A DNA stretch of 64,000 nt from Lentinus brumalis (lineage: Eukaryota > Basidiomycota > Agaricomycetes > Polyporales > Polyporaceae), in the NCBI GenBank assembly GCA_001792895.1, contig MARA01000058.1, positions 1-64,000 on the forward strand, given 5' to 3'. Of this stretch, positions 23,601 through 34,900 are shown piece by piece (the stretch's first letter is position 1; every line of letters starts with the position of its first letter). The notes under the pieces are model-generated. The model had not been told where the DNA came from. It saw only the letters and a list, made by a program, of their open reading frames with translations, and ran no database searches. Both the position numbers and the translations under genes were made by a program.

Positions 23601-23671
23601 CGAAGTCCGGGTTTAGAACATGTTATAAGGCGTTGGCCAGAGCGGGCCAGGAGAGATAATCGCATCCACAA
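20624..23671 (-). CDS. Dipeptidyl peptidase III (metallopeptidase family M49)
   Basis: Zinc exopeptidase that removes dipeptides from the N-terminus of small peptides, normally cytosolic. Both signature motifs are present on the minus strand: [10 protein letters not shown] near 21640, the zinc ligands and catalytic Glu of M49, and EECRAETV near 21370, the third zinc ligand. Flanking text ([38 protein letters not shown]) matches the family along its length. At least ten short introns interrupt the gene. Two starts are possible. The inner ATG at 23515 ([14 protein letters not shown]) gives the usual cytosolic form. The outer ATG at 23671 adds 52 residues rich in Arg, Ser and Leu with almost no acidic residues, a good mitochondrial presequence. 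The gene ends at TGA 20624-20626. No breaks seen. Confidence 0.92.
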
Positions 23672-24430
23672 TCGTTGAATCTATCCCGCGAGGCTCCTGA
23701 AAGACGATTCAATCAGTCTCCGAAGACATGTCACATGGGTATGCAATGCAATTGCACCAGCATCGCGCGAGCTCGCCGCTCGCGAGGCATCGCGCGCCAG
23801 TCGTGTGGGTGGGACCTGCAGAGAAGTCGAGTACTCACCAACGCACCCTGAGTCTCTGAGAGGGAGAAGGTCAACGCCGTCGACAAGATGACCAGCGTTA
23901 GGAAGCGGTTCGAGTCCAGGTCTCGAGCCCGTGCTCAGCAGCCGACCTCGAGCACCGAGAAGTGCGGTGGCGAACAGGTGGCGAAGGACGTCGTGTCGGG
24001 CTTTCGACAATCAAGGTGAAATCCGCGTATACGATTGCATGAGATAGTAAGTACAAATGAGAGATGGGCAAACTATGTAGTGCGTGAGGATGCATATGGT
24101 ATACACACAACGAACATCAGGAGGAGCAGCCGGTCTTGAGACGGGGAGGAAGAGGGTTGAGATCAGTACATATTCTAACAGCCGAGCACGGGACGTCCAC
24201 GAAAGCAAGGTATACCACATTTAACAGATCCGCAATCCAGAAAAATTGTAGCTGCATATCACAGCTGGAGCAGCAGCAGTCAAGGTCCACCATGAAACCA
24301 ATCCGAAGGGTGATGCGACAGTAATGTCCTCTGTCGTCGGAGAGTGTTGGGAGTAAGCAACGCACGTATGGAGCCCGCCATCTGTTACCTAGACACAGAG
24401 CCACGCAACAAACATTGCGCGCTGTTGCGC
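23672..24430. other. Intergenic, no gene seen
   Basis: This stretch is the promoter side of the peptidase gene and the 3' side of the next minus gene. Open frames present are short, without motifs or plausible splicing. Confidence 0.5.
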
Positions 24431-25899
24431 TTAGCGACCGGGCCACGACATGATCTCCTTGTCGGGAGAATTGGGCTCGTCCATCTCGTCAATGGGAACG
24501 CCGTCCGCATCCAGCTCAACCACAGGTTCACGAGTAGGCGTACTCACCACGAGCGGTGGGGGTATATACTGAGGCATGGGTCGCATGGACGAGGTAGGAC
24601 GCAGCTGGCTGGTGCTGCGGCCTGCGGTAGGGAGGGGTGGCGGAGCAAAGACTGGGGAAAGCGGTGGTGGGGGATTCGAAGTCGCAGCAGATTCGGCGAT
24701 AGGTAGAGGGGTGGAGATCATCTGCGGGGAGGCTGTCCACCTGTATCCGTAGTCCATCTCCGGCGAAGCGGGTCTGCTAACACGGGGCGCGGCCGCAATA
24801 TGGCGCGGGCGATCGTGCGCGGGCGATGCAGAAACACGGTCCGCAAAGAACGTATAGTAGGATGGTGCTGCGCCGCGGGAGGCACTCACTGCAGATGAGG
24901 ACCTGCGTGGGGCAGGAGGGCGAGCATTCCAGTAACTCGGCCCGGAAGGACGCTGCGGCCTTGGCACGGAGGGGGAAGTGGAATGGGTCGGGGTAGGCGA
25001 GAAGATACTCTCGGACGCCGCCTGGCAGGGCACGTAACGGGTGCCGAGTGTGTTCCCACTGTATGACGGAAGTGAGGATGTAACGCGGGCCACGAAGAGA
25101 AAGACACGCACCATACAGAACACCCGATGCCTTCTCGTATGCATCCGCAGGCGCTCTTTAGCATCTTGTCCATTGAAGGGTGGTCGCAGTACGCGGGGTC
25201 GAGTCCCACGACCGTCTCCGCTGCGTCCTCCTTCGCCATCCAGACTCCGCGTGGACGCTGGGGGTACGCACGCACATGCACGACCGCACCGCACCCATTC
25301 GTCCTCCGTGCGGCCTTCCCATGCGCCCTCGAAGGAGAGCCGCTCGAGGGGAGTCGGGGTGAAGAGGAGCCAGGGAACAGCGCCGGCTGAAAGCGTCTTG
25401 GGGGCTCTTCCTCTGCGGCACTCGTGTCCTCGCCACCACAGTAGAGGACGAAGGCCTGACCGGCCTGCGTGCTCTCGCTGAGGATCTCGACAGCTTGCAC
25501 CCCGTCGACCCCGCGTCCCGGTACCCGCCCGGTCCCCTCCCAGTCCCTCCACATGAGCGGCCCTGAAGTATATGTATACTCATCTGCGGCAGACTCGGCA
25601 TTCAACTCTGGGCTCGGTGTCCGAGATGGTTCGATGATGATAGGGCGCACCGGTGGCGCATAGGAACTCGGGCGAGGAGCAGGTCCTCCGTCTGCTGGAG
25701 GTGCTGGACGGTGCATGGCGCCTCTTCTCCGTAGTCGAGAGGCTTCTCCAGTGCGTACGAGGTCGGCGAGAACGATGGAGTCGTCGGCGTCCGTCGGTTG
25801 GGGGCCAGGACCCGGGGGTGCGATAGACGACCTCCGACGGGGGACGAAAGACGGGCGTGGGTTGTAGTCAGAATGTCGTCGGTTGTAGACTTGCGGCAT
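24431..25899 (-). CDS. Proline-rich protein with a conserved Cys motif, 471 residues
   Basis: Two exons (25899-25112 and 25058-24431) are joined by a 53-base intron, and the junction restores a Cys-rich motif: ACGCIREGIGC, SVCGN, LGTRYVPC. This spacing, C-x-C-x6-GC-x2-CGN-x-LGTRY-x2-C, looks like a compact zinc site and recurs, as I recall, in uncharacterised basidiomycete proteins. It is preceded by a conserved-looking block (AVEILSESTQAGQAFVLYCGG to AYCDHPSMDKMLKSA). The rest, roughly residues 1-110 and 300-450, is Pro/Ser/Arg-rich and likely disordered. The C-terminus is acidic (VELDADGVPIDEMDEPNSPD). Function is unknown; a zinc-binding adaptor or nuclear protein is possible. The motif appearing only after splicing is strong support for the exon model. 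Confidence 0.78.
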
Positions 25900-26706
25900 A
25901 TGTATACGTGAGCGTGCGTGGGTCGTAAGTACGTGTCGTCAGAAGGCAGCGGGGAACGGAAGAAGCAGGACGTGGTGGTCGTAAGTGAGTAACGTTCTCA
26001 ACGCCGCGGGCATCGGCGTGGAGGGCGCGAGGCGGCTGACTAAGCACCCGGTATGGAAACCCCGCGTTACGCCCGGCGCGGAACTTCAACTTGTGAGGTT
26101 AAGTTGACTGTAAGCTCTGGCGGAGCAGAGGTCACGAAGTTCCCGATGTGAACGCTCTCGCACGCGTCATGTCGAACATACATGCTCTCAGAGCAGTCGT
26201 TTTACGTATCGCCACGAATCTTCGGCATGATCAGGCTCAGAATCTCGAGGCCTCGGAGACTAGTGTGCATGTAAAACGGGCATGCGAACTGTACTGAAGA
26301 GTATCATAGATGTTCACGACCAGAGCCTACTCGGAGCGCCGCACCCGAGGTAGTCATTGAAATGAACGTCATGACGCGCACCTCGCCGCTCGGTGGGAAT
26401 CTCTACCACGGGAAGAAAGCAAGTCACCGGCGTGCCAGCGGAAGCACATCATAGCGAAACCAGTAGAGGGTGGAAGATCTGTCTCTTCAATCTTGCTGTA
26501 TGCGAAGCTCCACCTTTTGGCGCGCACCGTCCGCCGAAGAGCACCTGGGAATGACCGCAGACACAGGACCCCTAAGTCACTGAAGAGATACCGAAGACGT
26601 GAGTACGTTACGGTATAGAATACATCTTGAAGTATAGAGCACATAGCGGAGATCAAAGACGCTTGGTCGCCGGTGGGACACAACGACGTGATGACCATCG
26701 TCAGAG
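25900..26706. other. Intergenic, no gene seen
   Basis: About 800 bases between two minus genes contain only short, motif-free frames. The part next to 25900 is the promoter side of the Cys-motif gene. Confidence 0.5.
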
Positions 26707-28120
26707 CTACAGCTTCGCCCGGACACGCAGACGTCTGCCAGCACGCAACCTCCGCTTCACCTTCGCGTCAGGCTGCGCGCTGTCTACGAGGCTCCATGGC
26801 TCCGGGGTCTTGTCCGGATCGATGCCCTCCGCGCGCTCTGCCTCGCGGAACACCGGGTCGTACCGAAGGGCGTATGCAATGCGCTGCTCCATGGTTGGCT
26901 GATCGGGAGCATAAGGCGCGAATTCAGGTTCCCGCCCATAGCCAATCGCCGCGACTCGAATGAGTATCGACCTGTGTGCCGTGTGTTAATAATTAATTTA
27001 CACGTCCGTGCGGTTCTCACAGCGATCATCGTTTCATTTCATTCGCTCTGAGATTTAGAACTCACGCAGTAAGTCCGAAGATGGGTTTCGTCCCACCGGC
27101 TTCGCGTCCCGTGAGGAAGTTGTGCATGCGGATTTGCCCTGGCATGGTATTCGATTTGTAGTCCGTGTACGTGTGGTACTTCAGTTCGAGCATCTCGGTT
27201 TCCGTGGCGAAGGGCGGATCCGAATGGAGGAAGGACTTTAGCGGATGGGAGAAGACGGAAGTGACCTCCGCTTGATTCAGTATCGGCTGTGGGCGATTCA
27301 GTCGGTAGTACGGATGATCTGGACTACATGACTGCATACCCGTAGTGTGTTATCGAGAATTAGCACGACAACGCTGCAGACAGTGTATCAGGGAGACCCT
27401 CGCGCGTGGAAAGTAGGAAAGTAGGGAACTTACGGTGTCACGACCAGCTTGTTCCCAGCTAGGAAAGGCTCAAGGACGCATAGCGTTGGCACCTTGTTGT
27501 AGTCTAACGGAAGGCCGATCTGCGGCACTCAGCGTCATAAGTAGCGGTCGGAGACAGCGGGATCTACCTCTTCAAACGCCTCTCGTCTCTGTAATGCATG
27601 TCAGTCAGAGTCTTTACTCTCGTTATCAAGCCACACTGACAGCCGTCCACTCAAGACTCTTGTCTCTGTCTTCCCACTTGCCACCTGGCAGCGCTGTGTC
27701 TCCTGCATACGTCCGGAGAGAAGACGCCCGCCTGTGAGTCACAAACCTCAGTAAAGGAAGACTCCTGGAAAATCAATACACCTACCTACTCAAGAGGACA
27801 TACAAGTCCCCCATTCGTCCGATGAACAGTGCAACGAGCACCGCGGCACTTCTCGATTTGGGCCAACGAAGACGCGTCTTCGGCGGCCGGTAAGCGGCAA
27901 GGTTCTGAATACATCTGCAGCAATCGGTTACACCTAGTCATCTAATCACCAATATGGGGGACGCAACCCGGACGTACCGACGGGACTCGAGGGTGAGCTG
28001 GGGAATTGGAGCGCGGTTCAGGTCGAAAGGGGGTCGGTGGAACTGCAGGAGCCTCAGGCTCCGGTCGTTCTTGCCTCGCGGAGGCATCCGTGATGTAGTA
28101 GGGTTTTCCGGGGTATACAC
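26707..28120 (-). CDS. PCD1: Peroxisomal coenzyme A diphosphatase, Nudix family
   Basis: Hydrolyses CoA or oxidised CoA to 3'-phospho-ADP and phosphopantetheine. The Nudix box reads GGKWEDRDKSLEWTARREA then FEEIGL after splicing, with the exact spacing of the CoA pyrophosphatase subgroup (compare bacterial NudL). The upstream LSRRASSLRTYAGDTALPGG matches the subgroup's LR-x-H-x-G-x3-PGG block. Seven exons (28120-27978, 27914-27786, 27731-27641, 27588-27568, 27519-27434, 27323-27066, 26971-26707) join in frame to 330 residues. The fourth exon is 21 bases long and encodes the catalytic REAFEE. The C-terminus is AKL, an accepted type 1 peroxisomal targeting signal. An alternative ATG at 28087 would drop 11 residues. 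Complete and intact; yeast Pcd1 and mammalian NUDT7 are the family references. Confidence 0.9.
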
Positions 28121-28559
28121 TCTAGATCTGTGGGCTTGCTAGTGGGTATCAAGAGAAGGTGATAAGTATGTGTACTTACCTTGGGTGCAGTGGTGGCGCG
28201 GCGACAACGCGTCTTGGGTTCGGCAAACCCCTTGATGCGAATGACGCATTGGGCGCCTAAGAGACCTGTACGTTAACCGCCATCTTGTCTCAGGCCGATA
28301 GCAATTCCCTCAATATATCACTCGGTGAGTCAGAAAGAGTGGTTTCTGAAAATACGCAGCACTTACAGCAAGCACAGTCCACTACAGCGGCGATTTTCGA
28401 GGGCAATCAAAGGGGTGGCAGAGGACGTCGCCCCACAGGCCGCAATCGTGGTACTTACTCGTCAGAGGCCCTCGGAGTCCGGACCACTGGGTGAGTCGCG
28501 TTTTGTTCTGACTGGCGACGAATTTTTTAGACAGTGAATTACCAGTATCCTCGACACCG
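28121..28559. promoter_or_regulatory. Divergent intergenic region between Nudix and F-box genes
   Basis: This 439-base gap between two divergently transcribed genes must hold both promoters. No clear TATA box or known operator stands out. It contains short open frames that I regard as chance. Confidence 0.5.
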
Positions 28560-29952
28560 ATGACGAACCACCTTGACGAAGCCGGAATGATACCATTCCG
28601 TCTCCCCATGGACATCGAATACCTTGTCATAGATCAGCTCGCCGACGACAAGCACTCATTAGCGTCATGCTCCCTTGTCTGCAGTGCGTGGCTCAACACC
28701 AGCCGGACGAATCTCTTCCGCACGATCATCATCCGGTCGCCCGTGCACGAAGACAATCATTTCTCTGATTTCCTCCTATTCCTGCAAGGCGATGAAGGAT
28801 CAAGTGGCCCGCTGACACTCATCGCGAACAGCGTACGGGAGTTCAAAATACGCGGACTCTCCTTGTCTGCACTTGCCGAGTTTCCCATGAATCTGCTCCA
28901 CGCGTATCTTGCCGTTCTCCCCAAGCTCGAACACCTCTCGCTGAGCCAGCTATGCCTGGTAGACCACTCCGCAGCCTTTCCTGATCAGCACTTGACAGTC
29001 CGACGTCTGAAGACCTTGACTATCAAATACTGCGAATCAAAACCATACGACGATCCGCGCCATGTGTTCGAGGTCATGCAACTCTTCTCAAGCATCGGGT
29101 TCCTCACCGTCGACGGGACGTGGAAAGCTCCCCTACCCGTTCGACTGAATTCGCGTCTCCGATCTGGACCGCGTGTCAGCGGACTGAAGTGCGGTCTCGG
29201 CGCCCCTGCAGCAACAGCGCTGTTTGACCAGCTGCGTTTGTCTCGGTCCTTGACAAGGCTTGCGCATGTTGTTGTTCGACTTGATGAGGACTGCAACACC
29301 ACTGTGGCCCCAGCATTCCTGGAAGAAGCCGGTACTAATATACGTCACCTTGAGCTGAACATGGACTACAGCTTCGACATCAATGGCGTTATCGGTACGT
29401 ATGCTTTCTATCTCAGAGTAGACGATCCTTAACTCACTTGACCACCTCGAAACGCACAGAGGAGGTCCCTTCCATACGCCTGTGCACCTGCACGAAGTTA
29501 CAATCGCTCACCCTTTGGGTGTACTGTATGCACGACTACCTCTACCATTGCGACCGCACCCTCGTCAATTGGTTTGGGAGCTTCTTTCGCGCGCATCGTC
29601 AGCTGTTGGACCGCGACGTCCCCTCCTTATCAGCACTGCACGAAATCGAGTTCAAAATCTACCCTGGCGGGCAGGTCGCGCTGGACATCTTCCCCGGGTG
29701 ACGGAGCTGGCGGAAGACTGGGAGGAGATGGAGAACACGCTGCTGAAGCTGCCATCGCTCGAGTTCGTCAAGTATGCGTTCCTCCCGGGTTGGGTGCAGC
29801 TTCCTCAGGAGGACGAGAAGATGATAGCGGGGTGTATACGGGAGCGGCTGCCCTCGATATGCGCGAGCCGACGCGTCGAGGTTGTTTTCCACAGCAAGAC
29901 CGTGAGCGATGCGACTTACAACATAGGTATCAGCGGGGAAACAAAATATTGA
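28560..29952 (+). CDS. F-box protein, C-terminal frameshift
   Basis: The N-terminus has an F-box of the basidiomycete type (PMDIEYLVIDQLADDKHSL followed by CSLVCSAWLNTSR and NLFRTI), so it probably links to Skp1 in an SCF ubiquitin ligase. Leu-rich, LRR-like text follows (LPKLEHLSLSQLCLVD, RRLKTLTIKYC). An intron at 29395-29459 joins in frame (I-EEVPSIRLCTC). After LDIFPG the frame stops at 29699-29701, while the next frame continues with TELAEDWEEMENTLLKL and LEFVKYAF, the usual C-terminus of this protein type, to a stop at 29950-29952. One base in the CCCCGGG run at 29692-29698 would fix it. Either the gene is a young pseudogene or the base is a sequencing error. The start may be 28560 or the ATG at 28587. 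Confidence 0.75.
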
Positions 29953-30495
29953 GGGGTAGTGGCAGCTAGCGTCACGACAAACAAGGTATTCTCGGGCCGC
30001 TGTACTCTACATAGCGGCTTCCAGCCTTCAAGGTACTTCACAAGTTTTAACGATACATAGTCCTGCTGCCAGCGCCCTCGTCAGACTCTGATGTTGTATC
30101 TACCGAGTCACTACTTGCCCGACCTCCTTGAGCAGGGCCTCCGTCGCCGTGGATAGGCTCACATTGCAGTAGTGGTTTCTGTCGTGCCGACAGTCTCCAT
30201 CATTACAAATTGTGTTGGCATACCATCCGAAGAGTATTGTAACTACCCGGAGGCACCACTTGTATTTGCGCCTCACGCGTAAGGAGTTCATTGATGGTAC
30301 ATGTCATTACTGGGTTCGTGTGCGTGGAAGGACTAACGTCTACAGCAACTGTACAAGCTACGTGCGAGCCAAGATATACAACAAGAGAGGGAATGGGATG
30401 GGGATAGTACAGGCCGGGATGATAAACCGCTATGTCACGAGAGATATACAGGGAAAGCAGCGAGGCTGAGTTGAGAAGAGACCGAGTCTCTGATC
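29953..30495. other. Intergenic between convergent genes
   Basis: There is no gene. It is the 3' side of both the F-box gene and the minus-strand Ser/Pro-rich gene. Confidence 0.5.
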
Positions 30496-31704
30496 TCAGA
30501 AGTCTACGGGAGAGTGGCGGCCATCGACGCTGGACCAGGACGCTTCGCTCCCGTGCTGGGACACGACGTCGAATGGGTCATCATCGACATGGCTCGCACG
30601 ACTGGCGGGGCTAAAGATCCCGGAGCGAGGGGACATGATGTCAAACTCGTCGTCCGAGTCCAGCGTAAGATCTGAACCTATACTGGGAGACTGTATCTGG
30701 GGAGAACCGAAGGGAGACCTGGCAGCCGAAATGTGCTCGGGGCTGCTGCGTGCGTCAACCGAGTGGATGTCGGAGAACGGGGACTGGATGCGAGAAGTAG
30801 GAATGGACTGTGAGAGAGGGTCGTTGAGGACACGGTCATGATCGTATAGGACAGAGCCGCCGAGAGGTGTGTGGAATGCCGAGGGCGATGCCAGAGACGC
30901 GCTGAGATCCGGAGTAGGCCGCCGAGACGAAAGTGGGGACCGCGTGGTCGCAGGAGTCATGGATGGAGACGACGGCTCGGAGTACAGAGACATAGGTGTG
31001 AGCAACCTGGGGGACATGATCCTAGATGATGGCGAGGGTGAGTAGTTTGCTTGTTGCTCAAGGATGACGGTCGGATGTGCAGGACTGTTGTCTAAGGATG
31101 GAGGGGCGCTCGTCCGGATGGAATGTCCTCCTGGAGAGGGCGGCTCCGACGTATTGAAGAGTACGTGTGTTGGTTCCAAGACGGGGTGTGGGATAAAGAC
31201 GTCCGACTGCGGCCGCAGATAAAAGAGAGAGGTGGGATGAGGACGAGCGCAGCAGCCCGGTCACGAAAGACTACGCACCTCATCCAATCCGGCACCAGGA
31301 TTGCGGTGGCGGAGACCAGCTGCACTGGGATTGTCCCTCCATGCATCCCTCTCGCTTGCTGCGAGTTGCGCCAGCTCAATAGACGTGCCGTCGCCGCCCC
31401 TGTCAGCGTCGGAGCTCGTCGACCTGCGGATCCTGTTCTCGTCTCCGTGCTCTTGCACGGCCTGCGCTGCGACAGGACCCTGTCGCTGCCGCCTCCGCTG
31501 CTGTCGACGTTCAATGAAGTTCTCGGCCCATGCTTCGACCTTCGGGGCGATATGAGGTTCGTACACGAACTGCGGGGTATACCAGTATGAGCTCATACTA
31601 TAGGCAGCGAACCTCCTGTACACACCTCATGGAAGGCATATCCAACAGCGAAAACAGCAACCACTCCGAGGACGGCACCAGCATACACAGCTGGACCAGG
31701 CATC
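30496..31704 (-). CDS. N-terminally membrane-anchored Ser/Pro-rich protein, 359 residues
   Basis: Three exons (31704-31627, 31569-31279, 31206-30496) join in frame. The first exon encodes MPGPAVYAGAVLGVVAVF and further hydrophobic residues, a single membrane segment at residues 5-24. A short basic, probably helical part follows (PHIAPKVEAWAENFIERRQQ, RRRQRQ). The last 237 residues are rich in Ser, Pro and Thr with many SP dipeptides, a likely disordered and phosphorylated tail containing LTLDSDDEFDIMSP. I recognise no domain. The layout suggests an organelle-surface or ER protein with a cytosolic tail. The clean exon chain makes it a real gene in my view. Confidence 0.68.
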
Positions 31705-31842
31705 GCAGAAGAGGAGAGGTAGATGGAGGACGATAAGTAGAGAGACGGAGCAACTGTGCGTAGTATATGTACCAAGCACTGCCGCCCGGCACGTGCGGGA
31801 CGTAAGTTGTGCCGGCGCTCAGAGCGACTTAGGCTCGCAGTG

Positions 31843-32218
31843 CCAGCCTCTAGTTACTCGTACCTCCTAATAGAGGCTGGTATTACTTACCGAGGGGGGT
31901 GCAGGTGGGTACCGTGGGAAACTCACGCTTCGAGACGAGAGTGTGCGTTTCTCTCGTGCATTCTCTGCGACTCCTCGCCATGTAAAAAGAACTTGAATGG
32001 GGTCTCTGAGCACCTCCAAAGCACGCTGCATGTTTCAAAAAGGCGTGAAGGCTTGCAGAACGGCAAGGAGGTCGAAGGATGCTTTCCATGGGCTGGGTGA
32101 GCGCTGGCAGGTTCAGAGTCCGACTGATCCTCATAGCCAAATTATTCGAACTCAACGTTAATTATTCGAACTCAACGTTCTCACGGCACCCACCTGCACC
32201 CCCCTCGGTAAGTAATAC
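31843..32218. repeat. Inverted-repeat element, about 340 bases, with attached hairpin
   Basis: A 31-base segment at 31880-31910 (begins GTATTACTTACCGAGGGGGG) is repeated exactly in reverse complement at 32188-32218. Just outside the left arm, CCAGCCTCTA at 31843-31852 pairs perfectly with TAGAGGCTGG at 31871-31880, a local hairpin. The enclosed 277 bases have no coding signal. The structure resembles a MITE or foldback element, but I see no clear target duplication. Confidence 0.8.
32141..32180. repeat. 20-base direct tandem duplication
   Basis: The unit ATTATTCGAACTCAACGTTA occurs twice without a gap, the second copy differing only in its last base. It lies inside the inverted-repeat element. 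Confidence 0.9.
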
Positions 32219-32265
32219 AAGCCTAAGAGCGACTGATCCGCGACGATCTCCGTCTTTCCGCGACA

Positions 32266-33250
32266 TTGTCATCTAGCGACAAGCTCCTCTACCTCTGTCC
32301 ACTCGAATGTCCAGTGCTCAGCGCTCAAGTTCTGCAACATAAGTCTTGCCCGCAGCTACATGTAGCGCATGCTTGGTTCACATCGTCAAGCACCAAGAAC
32401 ACCTCTCACATGGCCTGTCGTGGGTACCTACTGAACATCGACTCAGTCTTCTGTCGAACGGCCTTACAAATACCTCGTCTTCGAATCCTTGTCGGGAAGG
32501 GACGGGAGAGTAGGTGGATTGATATTGGCGGCTGGAGAAAGTCAATGAGGAGCTGGAAATGGAACAGAGAGGCTCACACTTGGTACGCATTCTACCCATT
32601 GACACTCGAAGTTCCCATGGCTTGCCCTCGTCAAGTACAAACATCGATGGAAGCATTCTTGAAGGCAGTGAGCTTCTTTCGAAGCTCAGATATCTGAAGC
32701 TCTGCAGAAAATTGCGGGTAAGTTGTTATGGCTGTTTGTCGATGGACTTCCGGTTGGCATGGTATGCAAGGCCCGCTGAGCTTGAACTCGAAGTATCCGT
32801 CACTCTGCCGGGCATCGCCAGAGTTGATATGATCCGTTGGTCATTTTATCACTCGTCCGCGGTGTCGTGGGATTTGTTGATGTTCGAAGGCCTGTCGATT
32901 CTGAAGGCGCAGTGTGAGAGAAGGTGCGCCGCAACTGGGGGCGGAGCACTACGTTATATAGGCTTGAGAATTTGCGCATCCTCCCTCAGCCTGTAGTTAT
33001 CTGCGCCCTCCCAACCCTGACGAACGTGCTTGTGCGACCGCGCGCGTACTGCCAAATTCGGCGTCATCGAATACAGCTGCGCGATTCTGGTGAGTCCCGT
33101 CAGGTCTTTTCTTCTTACCTCCACTCCTTCATGAAGGGCTTATCCAGATACCCCCGCTGCGACGCTGGTCAGTTACCCGTACTTTTTGACCGCTGTGCGC
33201 ACCGCTGTCCTCTCAAGAGCGCCTGGATCTACACACCGCGCTCAGGAATC
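32266..33250 (+). pseudogene. Possible F-box/LRR remnant upstream of the phosphatase
   Basis: Short plus-strand frames (best 32559-32996) contain Leu-rich text such as LLSKLRYLKLCRKLR and, in a neighbouring frame, ICALPTLTNVLVRPRAY, reminiscent of C-terminal parts of polypore F-box proteins. No F-box motif and no consistent exon chain could be assembled. It may be a relic or chance; the confidence is low. Confidence 0.2.
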
Positions 33251-34848
33251 ATGGCGCTCCTCGCAATGGTCACCCTGACCTATCTCTGCTATGCGTATGC
33301 AGTATCCCTTCCGCCGCGACCGCATCTCTCGCTGCGCGACGGCGCATCGCTAGCACCCTCGCTGGGAGTGCCGAACGACGTGCAGCAGAGCTGGTCGATG
33401 TACTCGCCATACTTCGCCGCCGGGACATACGAGGCACCGCCCGACCGCTGCCTCGTCGATCAGGTGTGTGCTTCATATTTGAGGAGCTCGGAGGTTTTGG
33501 TTGAGCGTTGCTGATGCGCATTGTTCAGGTTAACCTCGTACGTGCATGCCCACCTCATGTTCTCAGATCTGAGACTGACCGCGGCCAGATACAACGTCAT
33601 GGTGCTCGTTTCCCGACCTCGGGGGCGGCGGCCCGGATTAAAGCCGCTCTTTCGAAGCTACGGGCAGCGACTGATCTCACCGATCCACTGTTGGAATTCG
33701 TTCAGAAGTACAAGTATGACCTCGGTCAAGATGACTTGGTGCCATTTGGGGCGACCCAGTAAGCGTTGCAGGGTCTCCGCTGTTTCAAGGGCTCACAGGG
33801 GAGCAGATCCTACGAAGCGGGGCAGGTAGCGTTCGAGCGTTACTCCCACATATTGCATGGACAGGAACCATTCGTCCGGGCATCCAGCGGACCCCGCGTG
33901 GTTGACAGCGCAAGTAACTGGACAGCTGGTACGTTGGCAGAGGTTTGGGCCTACGAGCATGGTTGACCGCGCATTGCAGGCTTTGCGACAGCGAGCGGAC
34001 ACCGCTACAATCCCGAAGTATCGGTGATCATCTCTGAAGCGGTATGTCGAGGTTTTCCATCATCATATCATCGCGCTCATCATCTCTAGGGCAACGACAC
34101 GCTCGATGACAATATGTGTCCTGCTGCGGGCAGCTCGGATGCCGAGACCAATGCTTGGCTCGCGACCTTCGCTCCACCCATGACAGCCCGCCTGAACGCA
34201 GGAGCCGTCGGTGCCAACCTGACCGACGCCGACACGTACAACCTGCTCACCCTCTGTCCGTTCGACACCGTCGCGCACCAGCGCCCAGGCGATTTCTGCG
34301 CTGTGTACGAGGACCTCCATGCGGGTCCCGCTTTCATGTACAACGGCGACCTGGACAAATTCTACGGCACGGGATACGGACAGCCGCTCGGGCCCGTGCA
34401 GGGCGTCGGGTACATTAACGAGCTCCTTGCGCGCCTGACGGAGACGGCCGTGCAGGACCAGACGCAGACGAACACGACGCTGGACTCGGACCCGGCGACG
34501 TTCCCGCTGAACCGGACGTTCTACGCGGACTTCTCGCACGACAACCAGATGGCGGCGATCTTCTCAGCGATGGGGCTGTTTAGGCAGAGCGTGCCACTCA
34601 ACGCGACGAAACCCGACCCGCACAGGACGTGGCGCACTGAGAAGATCGTGCCGTTCTCGGGGAGGATGGTCGTGGAGCGGTTGAGCTGCGGCGGGAAGGC
34701 GAAGGTGCGCGTGCTTGTGAACGATGCGCTGATGCCGCTGGAGTTTTGCGGGGCGGGCGATGGCGTCTGCACGCTCGACGCGTTCGTCGAAAGTCAGTCC
34801 TACGCCCGCAATAACGGGAACGGGGACTTCGAGAAGTGTTTCGCGTAA
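33251..34848 (+). CDS. Histidine acid phosphatase / phytase, secreted
   Basis: Releases phosphate from phytate or other phosphomonoesters outside the cell. The start at 33251 gives a hydrophobic leader (MALLAMVTLTYLCYAYAVSL) that should be a signal peptide. The catalytic motif is QRHGARFPT (nucleophile His) and the proton-donor motif is HD in FYADFSHDNQM. Conserved family text includes FVRASSGPRVVDSASNWTAG and GNDTLDDNMCP. Six exons join to 1335 bases, 444 residues: 33251-33463, 33529-33537, 33589-33758, 33807-33928, 33980-34041, 34090-34848. The second exon is only nine bases and encodes VNL just before the active site. Several N-glycosylation sites (NLT, NTT, NRT) fit a secreted enzyme. Intact; phytase versus general acid phosphatase cannot be decided from sequence alone. 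Confidence 0.92.
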
Positions 34849-34900
34849 GCGGTAGTACTTGGGGCATGGTATTTACTGTGTGTACAAGGAGCGAGGGTTA

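Noticed and set aside
24431..25552. Single-exon reading of the Cys-motif gene from 25552
   Set aside because: It reads through the intron and loses the Cys motif and N-terminal region recovered by the spliced model.
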